A stretch of DNA of 64,000 bases from assembly GCF_009740285.1 (NCBI RefSeq), contig NZ_CP046566.1, positions 1,108,501-1,172,500 on the forward strand, given 5' to 3'. Both the position numbers and the translations under genes were made by a program. Positions 9,062-16,436 of this stretch are shown piece after piece (positions within the stretch are counted from its first letter, which is position 1; the number at the start of each line of letters is the position of its first letter). The notes below the pieces were generated by a model. The model had not been told where the DNA came from and did no database searches. It was given only the letters and a program-made list of their open reading frames with translations. Origin of the DNA: Phnomibacter ginsenosidimutans. Its GTDB lineage: Bacteria > Bacteroidota > Bacteroidia > Chitinophagales > Chitinophagaceae.

Positions 9062-9420
9062 AATCTAAAAAGGAAATAAAAGACGGTTACAAAACGATGA
9101 AATTTAAAATTGGCGTATTTCAAATCAGGAATACAGTCAATAACAAAATTTATATTGAGAGTAGCACAGATTTGGTTGCCATTTGGAACAGACACAGGTT
9201 TCAGCTCAATAACGGACTTCACCCAAACTTTGATCTGCAACATGATTGGAATGAATTCGGACAGGCGTGTTTCAGCTTTGAAATTTTAAGTGAACTAAAG
9301 CAAGACGATACAAAGTCAGTTGATCACTATCGTAAAGAGGCCAAGCAGCTTGAAACAATGTTTATTGAAGATTTACAGCCATTTGGTGATAAGGGATATA
9401 ATAGGGAACGGTTAGCATAA
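9058..9420 (+). CDS. GIY-YIG-like protein with altered catalytic motif
   Basis: The protein has 120 residues and its start overlaps the stop of the preceding gene by four bases. The GIY-YIG fold is recognisable: GVFQIRNTVNNKIYIESS takes the place of G-I-Y-x(10-11)-Y-I-G, then IWNRHRFQLNNGLHPNFDL, the DW...FG...FSFEIL block, and Glu99 in QLETMFI. The signature GIY reads GVF (19-21) and YIG reads YIE (32-34), so a catalytic tyrosine is replaced by phenylalanine and the conserved glycine by glutamate. Normal members are nicking or homing-type endonucleases. This one may be inactive or have a changed function. Confidence 0.75.
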   Translation: MKSKKEIKDGYKTMKFKIGVFQIRNTVNNKIYIESSTDLVAIWNRHRFQLNNGLHPNFDLQHDWNEFGQACFSFEILSELKQDDTKSVDHYRKEAKQLETMFIEDLQPFGDKGYNRERLA

Positions 9421-9681
9421 AATGGGATGTATATATCATAGTGGTGGAGGCCAATGTTGAAGGATTTTATGAAAACCGTTTTCAACCCCTGTTGTTAAAG
9501 GTGGGAGGTATGCTATTGACATCATATTATTTCAGGTAAGATCATCAAGATTGCAGCTCTTTAGCCTAACCGAGTGGCTCGTAAGTCAGGAATCATGAAA
9601 GGGATATTATCGGCTTAGCTGTATGTGTATTTACATTTTCATCATTGATACGTTCGAAACAATTTTAATTCCTCAGTGAAT
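9421..9681. other. Intergenic region
   Basis: About 260 bases with no supported gene, upstream of the second serine hydrolase. I see no clear promoter pair, repeat or hairpin. Confidence 0.4.
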
Positions 9682-10771
9682 ATGAACAAAATGATCTCCT
9701 TGGTAGTAACGCTTGTTTGTGTTTCTGTATCAACCATGGCTTTGAGTCAGCGAAATATTAACGCAGATTCTATCAGGGTTGCATTTGCTATTCCAGAATT
9801 AAGCTATGCTGTGGTGCAGGCAGATTCTATACCTGTGATGCATGCGTTTGGCTATCACTCAGTTATGAGTAAAGACACTGCAAGTTTAAACGACCGGTTT
9901 CACATAGGTTCAAATACCAAGGCTATGACTGCATATTTAATCGCCAAATATGTAGAGAAAGGTAACTTGACTTGGCAAACCCATTTTTTTGATTTGTACC
10001 CTGAATGGAAATTATCTTCAAACCCAGCCTTTTACAATATAACGCTGCTGGATTTGCTTTCTCACAGGTCTTTTGTTCAGCCGTTTCAGGGGTTTGAAGA
10101 TCCGGAAATACCAGCTTTTACTGGTTCAAAACAACTGCGTAGGAGTTTGTTTGGAAAATTCGTATTGACGTTGCCAGTTGCCAAAAAGGATAGTTTATCT
10201 GACTTTGTTTATTCGAACGCCGGCTACACATTAGCTGCACTAATGCTTGAAAAAGCTACAGGTAAATCGTGGGAAGAATTAGTGATTCGAGTATTTAATG
10301 ATGAGATGCATTTGAATGTACAATTCTCTTGGCCGGACAATCAAACAAAGAAAGATACCTGGGGGCATTATTTTGACAATGGCCAATTAATTCCTGTTCC
10401 TTCGAATACAGATTTCCTGATTGATTATACAGAGCCGGCCGGAGATATCAATTTACCCTTTAAGGACTATGTGAAGTTTATCCAACTTCACTTGCAAGGT
10501 TTAAATGGAATGAAAAATTATCTGGATGCATCAACTTATCAATTGTTGTTGCAGGGTATATCCGGGTATTCATTAGGATGGTTTAATATCGATGAAAACG
10601 GAAGAAGCTTGGTCTACACATAGCGGAACTGTGGGCACCTATTATACTGTAACACATATAGACAGGACAAGGAAAGTAGCCTACATCATATTTACGAACT
10701 CATTTACAGAAGATACACAAAAGGGAGTAAGGACTTTAATGAGAAAGCTTAAAGAATATTATGGCAACTAG
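9682..10771 (+). pseudogene. Secreted serine hydrolase (beta-lactamase fold), frameshifted near the C terminus
   Basis: From ATG 9682 (GTG 9676 lies two codons upstream) a signal peptide (MNKMISLVVTLVCVSVSTMALSQ) leads into a beta-lactamase-like domain. It has GSNTKAMT (SxxK = SNTK) and VYSNAGY (YxN = YSN). The frame closes at 10621-10623, just before the third motif. In the +1-shifted frame the missing part is present: AWSTHSGTVGTYYTVTHID (HxG = HSG), followed by RTRKVAYIIFTNSF and the end at 10771. One extra base near 10600-10610 would explain this. Rejoined, the protein is about 360 residues, complete and of normal family length. It is either a recent pseudogene or a sequencing indel. Confidence 0.8.
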
Positions 10772-11289
10772 TATGAACGAAGAATCTTGACTCATTCTTC
10801 CCCATAGTTTAATGCCTTGATGTGTATGATGCCATATTGGGCCAACTTATTGCTAAAGAGCGGAAGTTGACTGGTTGGCAGTTTGGCAAGTATTTGCTCA
10901 ATGCCAGGTAGAATGACGGGTATAGCCAATATGCATGTTGGCTGAAACTTCCTGGTTCGTGAGACATGAATTATGGTTGGTTTTTCATGCACAATTAGTT
11001 GGCAGAAAACTATTACTCGATCTGGCATAAACGAGGGTATAGGATTTACTGCGTTGTGCGATGGATATTTATTTTTTCCGGGCAATACAGGCAGCAATGA
11101 CTATGATATTACTAATTATTGCTGTGGTTTGACTAATGGCTTGTAAAGGTTGAAGGTTAAGTATTGCACAGTGTCTTTTAAGCTATTTCATTCTTTCAAA
11201 TATGAAAGTCGCCATTAAGTTTTTGGCTAGAAAGTTCTTCCCCAATGTATAAATGCTTTGTTGACTATTTACCATTTAAATATAACATC
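10772..11289. other. Intergenic region with one copy of a TTCGTGAG motif
   Basis: No gene is supported. A minus-strand frame (10792-11097) is rejected below. At 10956-10976 it holds TTCGTGAGACATGAATTATG-G, an imperfect relative of motifs at 14617 and 14786. A short GAAGAAT/ATTCTTC inverted repeat (about 10778-10799) follows the hydrolase remnant. Confidence 0.4.
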
Positions 11290-11787
11290 ATGAAGTTCAT
11301 CCATTTAAAAACACTCTTAGGGTTTGCTTTTTCAATAGCACTTTCACTTTCACTTTATTCTTGTTGTAAAACAATGGTGTGTGAAACCTACTCTATTAAA
11401 AACATTTATGTATCTGGATTTACTAAAGCGGAAAGTGACACATTCATTATCCGCAGGTATCAACAAGCAACAAATTTTGCTGATAAAATTGATACCCTAC
11501 TTGTGGCCAGAGATAAAAATGCAACCTATTCTGATTTTGCGGATGGAATTACAAGTGCAGTCAATTTAGATATTGAAGTTCAATATGCCATCACTGCCGG
11601 GTATGATTATGAGCTTTATTTTCCTGCAACAAATACACTAAGAAGAATAACAGCATTTACTGATGTGCAAGGTGATGTTAAGTATTGCAGGCCCTCATTG
11701 GGGAGAAATGCTTGTATGAATCAACTTCATTCTCTTAAAGTAGACGGCATATTGTTTACAGGTGTTTTCCCCTATATAGTCAAGTGA
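11290..11787 (+). CDS. Hypothetical lipoprotein
   Basis: 165 residues from ATG 11290. This start is chosen because MKFIHLKTLLGFAFSIALSLSLYSCCK is a textbook lipoprotein signal; the frame also opens at 11245 with 15 polar residues. The mature part is short and beta-like, with four further cysteines (including VCETYS, YCRPS and NACMN) that may form disulfides in the periplasm. I do not recognise the family. It is followed by the beta-helix protein after 41 bases, so they may be co-expressed. Confidence 0.6.
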   Translation: MKFIHLKTLLGFAFSIALSLSLYSCCKTMVCETYSIKNIYVSGFTKAESDTFIIRRYQQATNFADKIDTLLVARDKNATYSDFADGITSAVNLDIEVQYAITAGYDYELYFPATNTLRRITAFTDVQGDVKYCRPSLGRNACMNQLHSLKVDGILFTGVFPYIVK

Positions 11788-11828
11788 CATTGAATACTAT
11801 TTGATTCATATAAAATCATCAATCCGCA

Positions 11829-14297
11829 ATGAATACCTCTTCAAACAAGCGAATAATATACGGGATACTCTTTATTAATGCGATAGCAATTTTCATAAGC
11901 TGCTTTGCCACTGCTCAAACAACGTATTATGTAGATATTGCCCGACCTGATAATTCAGGTGCAGGTACAAGCTGGGCAGCAGCAAAGAAAGATCTACAGG
12001 TTGCCATCAATATTGCATCAAGTGGAGATCAGATATGGGTTAAGGCTGGCACTTATTTGCCTACTCATGACCCGTTTGCAAACACTACCCCTTCGAACAA
12101 CCGGGATAAAGTGTTTAGTTTAAAAAATGGGGTTACAATTTATGGTGGTTTTGCTGGTACGGAAACCTTGCTTTCGCAACGTAACGTTCGGAGCAATGTA
12201 ACTATTCTAAGTGGGGATCTTGGTGTTGTAAATACGGTAAATGATAATGCATACCATGTGGTGCTTTCGGTAAACTGTACAAATGCCACAAGGCTGGATG
12301 GTTTTTCAATTATGAAAGGTTATGCAGTTGCAGTGAGCGGCTCCGGCATTACAGTAGGCGGCAGGCGTATAGAAAGATTTAAAGGTGGCGGCGTAAGTAA
12401 TTACTATTCTGCAACTACTTTTGCAAACTGTATTATTACAGAAAATAGTGCTGATTGTACTGATACAGGCGATGATTCGTGGGGAGCAGGTATGGATTGT
12501 TATCTTTCAACTTCTTCAATTGAAAACTGTTCGTTTGCTGGCAACAGTTTTTTAATGGGTGGTGGCAGTTTTGGTGTGTTTGGTGCAGGGATAAGCATTA
12601 TTGGTTCTGGAACTACAATCAATAAATGTTTGTTTTATAGTAACTCGAGTGGTTCTGGTTTTTTGGATGGTTCGAGAGGTGGTGCTTTATATCTTGTTGG
12701 TACCGCTACGATTACAAACTCTGTTTTTTATAATAACACTGCAAGTAATGGTGCAGCCTTGTCGATGGGTGGTGCAGCCGACAACACATCAGCTATTACC
12801 AACTGTAGTTTTGTCAATAATACGTCTTTGTATGCGGGAACTGCTTATTCAGGTTTCTCAAAAAGTCAATTTCGCAATTGCGTATTCTGGAATAACAGCC
12901 CTACGATAACATCCATTCCTGGGCGAAATGAAATTTACAGCCAGGAAACGATGATAGCTAATCAGCCCACTTTTACGAATTGCATTATTCGGGATGCAAC
13001 TGGCGCACCAATTGCTGTTACCAATACAACAGTAATCAATTCATTAAACGGAAATCCACTTTTTGTTTCACAGGCAGATGGTGATGGTTTAGATAATATT
13101 TGGGGTACAGGTGATGATGGGCTACGCTTACAATGTGCGTCTCCTGCCATTGGAGCTGGTACTGGTGTAACACCCACTGATGATTTATTAAACCTGTCTC
13201 GTACCACTACGATCGATATAGGCGCTTATGAAGGTGGGTATACTTCTTCTTCATTTAATTCGATATCATCAGTCAACACTACGGTTCAGCTTGTGCAAAA
13301 TGCTACAGGGGTTACACATTATTCTGATTGTAGTAATGACTTAGTTGAAGTTCAGTCGGGTGGAGCCTGTACTATAGGTGGAACTGTTACAGCAAAGGTT
13401 TGGATAGAAACAGTGCAGCCATCTAACTACGTTAAGCGACATTATGAAATTACTCCACAGCAAAATACAACAACCGCTACAGGCAGGGTAACGCTTTATT
13501 TCAGGCAGCAGGAGTTTGCGGACTTCAATGCTGTTAATACAATTAAGCTTCCAACAGGCCCGGCAGATGCTGCAGGCATTGCGAACATTCACATAGAAAA
13601 GAGAGGTGGCACTAGCAGCAATGGTACGGGATTACCTGAGACCTATTCGGGAACGATACAAACAATCAATAATGCTGCTTTGGCAATATCCTGGAATGCA
13701 GCAGCCGCAAGATGGGAAATAAGTTTTGATGTAACCGGCTTCAGTGGTTTTTTTGTAAAAACACAGGTGTCTATATTGCCATTGCAGTTATTAAGATTTT
13801 CAGGTAACAGCGTTGCATCATGCAATCAATTGCAATGGCAAACAGCGGATGAACGAAACACAAAAGAATTTTTGATAGAAAAAAGTGTTGATGGAATTGC
13901 GTTTCATTCTCTTGCAACCAGACCAGCAGCAGGGAGTGGAAATAATCAGTATCAGTATAATGACTGTTCAATTGCTTCCGGCAAAACCTTTTACAGGCTA
14001 AAATTGATTGATAATGATGGTCGTTTTTCCTACAGTTCAATCTTGTCAATTGATAATAGCGCACGACTTTCTTTGAGTATACATCCCAATCCAGCTAAAG
14101 ATCTTGTATTAATTTCTTCCAGTGATGTTTCATTGATAAAGACAAGTGTATCGGTTACTGATGCAGCTGGCAGGTTGGTAATACAACAAGTTATTGGCAG
14201 CTTCCCTCATTCATTAGATATTGAAAAACTACCTGCGGGATTGTATCATTTGCATTTCAGCAATGGAGAAACGCTCAAAATGGTAAAGGAGAAATGA
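11829..14297 (+). CDS. Secreted right-handed beta-helix protein with T9SS sorting domain
   Basis: The protein has 822 residues. A signal peptide ends FATAQ. The opening TTYYVDIARPDNSGAGTSW, AAKKDLQVAINIASSGDQIWVKAGTY and FSLKNGVTIYGGFAGTE is the standard start of Bacteroidota pectate-lyase-like beta-helix proteins. Coil repeats with N-C-x-F/I-x-x-N follow to about residue 480. From about 640 comes LPLQLLRFSG...WQTADERNTKEFLIEKSVDG, the linker typical before a type A C-terminal sorting domain. The end (from about 745) reads LSIHPNPAKDLVLI...VTDAAGRLV...LPAGLYHLHF, a T9SS type A sorting signal. It is therefore exported by the type IX system, likely to the cell surface. Catalysis is not established. 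Confidence 0.9.
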   Translation: MNTSSNKRIIYGILFINAIAIFISCFATAQTTYYVDIARPDNSGAGTSWAAAKKDLQVAINIASSGDQIWVKAGTYLPTHDPFANTTPSNNRDKVFSLKNGVTIYGGFAGTETLLSQRNVRSNVTILSGDLGVVNTVNDNAYHVVLSVNCTNATRLDGFSIMKGYAVAVSGSGITVGGRRIERFKGGGVSNYYSATTFANCIITENSADCTDTGDDSWGAGMDCYLSTSSIENCSFAGNSFLMGGGSFGVFGAGISIIGSGTTINKCLFYSNSSGSGFLDGSRGGALYLVGTATITNSVFYNNTASNGAALSMGGAADNTSAITNCSFVNNTSLYAGTAYSGFSKSQFRNCVFWNNSPTITSIPGRNEIYSQETMIANQPTFTNCIIRDATGAPIAVTNTTVINSLNGNPLFVSQADGDGLDNIWGTGDDGLRLQCASPAIGAGTGVTPTDDLLNLSRTTTIDIGAYEGGYTSSSFNSISSVNTTVQLVQNATGVTHYSDCSNDLVEVQSGGACTIGGTVTAKVWIETVQPSNYVKRHYEITPQQNTTTATGRVTLYFRQQEFADFNAVNTIKLPTGPADAAGIANIHIEKRGGTSSNGTGLPETYSGTIQTINNAALAISWNAAAARWEISFDVTGFSGFFVKTQVSILPLQLLRFSGNSVASCNQLQWQTADERNTKEFLIEKSVDGIAFHSLATRPAAGSGNNQYQYNDCSIASGKTFYRLKLIDNDGRFSYSSILSIDNSARLSLSIHPNPAKDLVLISSSDVSLIKTSVSVTDAAGRLVIQQVIGSFPHSLDIEKLPAGLYHLHFSNGETLKMVKEK

Positions 14298-14817
14298 TAA
14301 GGTGCTAATGTTTGCCTTACAATGGGTTGCACATAAGGTAAATAATTTTGAAAGCTTCATAAGGTATAACCTGATGAACCTTTCAACAAGGGGTTGTTTG
14401 CCCTGATTTGCTGCGATGCTATTTTTAGCCAGCTTACTGGTAAAGTGGTAGGGTGGTAGGTTGGTAAGTTGGCAGGAGTGGGTAATGGTCTGGCATTATA
14501 CCCTGTATGACCAAAACGTTCACTTGGCGCAGCCGGAGCTGGCTGCTCGGCCGCGCCAAGTGAATGGCGGTATATGCACTAATGGGTATAGGAATTAGAT
14601 GTAGGGAGAGTAGTTATTCGTGAGGCACAAATCACTGGGTTTACATGATATTACATTCAAGAAAAGTTCGCTGTGAAGCGGAGTTTGTTGTCGTCGCATT
14701 TGGCTACGCTTGCGCTTAGTGAATTCAATACGCGAATGCAATTTTTGCCAAATATCATTTGGAGCCGCTGACATGTCTTCCATGATTCGTGAGACACAAA
14801 TAATGGCGGATAACTAT
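14298..14817. other. Intergenic region with hairpin and repeated motif
   Basis: 520 bases without a supported gene. It contains a G-rich stretch of GGTAGG/TTGG repeats (about 14440-14490), the perfect 12-bp hairpin at 14519-14564, and two copies of a TTCGTGAG-type motif (14617-14638 and 14786-14806). Confidence 0.5.
14519..14564. repeat. 12-bp inverted repeat hairpin
   Basis: TTCACTTGGCGC (14519-14530) and GCGCCAAGTGAA (14553-14564) are perfect reverse complements. The 22-nt spacer contains AGCC/GGCT arms, so a two-level hairpin is possible. There is no T-run, so it is not a typical terminator. It may be a REP-like palindrome or a remnant end of a mobile element. Confidence 0.6.
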
Positions 14818-15693
14818 CTACTGCATGATGGCATCAAAAAACAGGCGGCCTTCTTTGTCGGTAACTTCAGTAAAGCGTTGGATTCGGGCAGAGAGTTCTG
14901 CCAGCCGGTCTATATTGGCCACCACATAGCCATTTTCTGCAAAGTGGCCATCAATGTTTACTATTTCATCATCCAGAGCTTTTACCACATCATCCAGCTG
15001 CAAATCTTGCGGCAGCCTGTTGCGGTTGATGATGATTCTCGATTCCTGTACAGCCAGCTCCATGTTTTCAGCAGTATTAAAACCTTCGTGGATGAGCTGG
15101 TAAACTCTGTCGTTATCGCTATGGTCTACCAACCTTATGTAGAAGTCGTCGGCGTTTTGTATTTCCTTTCGTCCGTGGTGCGGGGCCAGTTGGGCATAGC
15201 TTACCCTTGTCAGGCGGTCGTTGCTGCTTCTTAAGGTGCGGTAATTCGGGCTTTCTATAGTGGTAAGATAACTGGCGGTTTCCGGCAGAGGCTCGTTGGT
15301 TATTTCTTTGAGCACATACACGGCTATGGCTACATGCTCCCAGGCTTGTGCCTTGGGTTCAATATGCGTTATTTCTGCCAGCAGTTCTACCACCTGCGCA
15401 TCCATGAGCCTGCTCAATATTTCGTTTTCTTCTCTTGGGATGTAGCCTATCATGTGCGGGCAGTAGTACAGGGCAATGGCGCAGGCATCATGCTCGTTTT
15501 GTGGCTCCCGCTGAAGCTCCAGCAACTGGCCCACCGTCATTTGCTCCAAAAGCTTGGGCCCTTGGTGAAACCGAAAGCCCCGAACAAAGCACTGCAACAA
15601 ATATACTTTTTGATACTGCTTTATTAATGCCTTGGGCAGTGCGCCTACGCCGAATAAACTAATGAGGTTTTTTATAAAAGTGGTGCGGTTCAT
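14818..15693 (-). CDS. HIRAN-domain protein
   Basis: 291 residues from the ATG at 15693 (MNRTTFIKNLISLF); an upstream ATG at 15738 adds 15 residues and is less likely. Residues 5-20 form a short hydrophobic segment that could be a weak signal or anchor. The HIRAN domain follows at about 30-105: YLLQCFVRGFRFHQGP, LLELQREPQNEHDACAIALYY, and IGYIPREENEILSRLMD. HIRAN domains bind single-stranded DNA ends or stalled forks in helicase fusions, whereas standalone copies are common in bacteria and poorly understood. The rest (about 110-291) is helical and unassigned. It is transcribed away from the CRISPR locus. Confidence 0.85.
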   Translation of the reverse strand: MNRTTFIKNLISLFGVGALPKALIKQYQKVYLLQCFVRGFRFHQGPKLLEQMTVGQLLELQREPQNEHDACAIALYYCPHMIGYIPREENEILSRLMDAQVVELLAEITHIEPKAQAWEHVAIAVYVLKEITNEPLPETASYLTTIESPNYRTLRSSNDRLTRVSYAQLAPHHGRKEIQNADDFYIRLVDHSDNDRVYQLIHEGFNTAENMELAVQESRIIINRNRLPQDLQLDDVVKALDDEIVNIDGHFAENGYVVANIDRLAELSARIQRFTEVTDKEGRLFFDAIMQ

Positions 15694-16336
15694 ATTGGTA
15701 GTTGATGGTTGGCAGATGACAGGAATACAGCCAGCCAACTTCTGCCATGCTATTTTTTATTGCCTGCAAACCTTTACTTTTTAAGTGCAGAGGATTGCGG
15801 GCCATTGCACCCTATGCAGCTTTCGGGCTGCATATTTTTTTGTACAGATGTCAAATGAAGGGTTCAGTAGAGCCAAAAAAGTGCAGTAAACCTTACCTTT
15901 TCATCTTTTAAGCATTTAAATTTATGACGTTTCCTGCTTTTTAAACTATAGAACTTCAAAGAGGTATGGAACTTTGCTTTAAAAATATTTTGTTGGAATA
16001 TGGGAAGTAAGGATATTTAGGTAGAGCAATTCCCAGTTACGGGTGTAACAACACTGCCTGGGAGCGTGATGACATAACGACTGCGTGTGATGCAGGCGTT
16101 TGAATACCTGTACCAGTCGGAAACGCTCCTTATTTTAAACCCCGTTTTATGCAAGTGGTTGCTTTATGGCTGCAATGTCTCTTTTTAATTGGCTTTATTC
16201 AGGATATTCCCTCTGCACTAACACGATCGTTCAAAATCAGTTGTGTGAGTTCCACAATCTATTCCAGGCTTATGCGCAGGGTTGGACAGTATGAATTCTT
16301 ATACAGTTGGTATTATAGGATGCAGCATGAGGGAAT
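15694..16336. other. Intergenic region between the HIRAN gene and the CRISPR locus
   Basis: About 640 bases with no supported gene. It contains a nested-stem element at 16061-16129 and a possible cas operon promoter near 16274-16303. The promoter consists of TTG at 16275-16277, then 17 bases, then TACAGTTG, one mismatch from the Bacteroidota -7 consensus TAnnTTTG. Confidence 0.4.
16061..16129. other. Possible structured RNA element (nested stems)
   Basis: Three arm pairs nest inside one another: GGAGCGT 16061-16067 with ACGCTCC 16123-16129, CGACT 16078-16082 with AGTCG 16115-16119, and CAGG 16093-16096 with CCTG 16107-16110. There is no T-run and no reading frame. It could be a small structured RNA or an operator array; chance cannot be excluded for the short inner arms. 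Confidence 0.3.
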
Positions 16337-16362
16337 AAAAAAGCCCCGCAGATAGGCGAGGC
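16337..16362 (-). terminator. tracrRNA terminator
   Basis: A minus-strand 7-bp stem (16362-16356 with 16349-16343, including one G-U pair) and 6-nt loop are followed by six T residues (16342-16337). It ends the tracrRNA. Confidence 0.85.
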
Positions 16363-16412
16363 GCTAAATGTTTTCACAACGGAATAATCCTTATTGTGAA
16401 TTGCTTTCGAAA
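16337..16412 (-). ncRNA. tracrRNA of the type II-C CRISPR system
   Basis: On the minus strand an anti-repeat at 16393-16409 is complementary over 17 nt to the 5' end of the CRISPR repeat read on the minus strand (16 exact pairs plus one G-U at the edge). It is followed by CACAATAAGGATTATTCCG, TTGTGAAAACA and a terminator. The terminator stem GCCTCGC (16362-16356) pairs with GCGGGGC (16349-16343) and is followed by TTTTTT. The ACAATAAGG segment resembles that of known II-C tracrRNAs. A promoter fits: TTTG (16445-16442), 19 nt, then TATTTTCA (16422-16415), giving a start near 16410. The -33 element lies inside the cas9 coding region, and the RNA is antisense to the cas9 5' leader. The exact 5' end is inferred. 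Confidence 0.88.
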
Positions 16413-16436
16413 CATGAAAATAAACCTTACCGTAAT

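Noticed and set aside
10792-11097. Minus-strand frame of 101 codons
   Set aside because: No recognisable domain, signal or composition like a gene; lies in an otherwise gene-free region.
16061-16129. Box C/K-turn in the nested-stem element (GTGATGA)
   Set aside because: The required tandem G-A pairs conflict with the better inner stem.
16149-16355. Plus-strand frame of 68 codons before cas9
   Set aside because: Overlaps the tracrRNA terminator and has no protein-like features.
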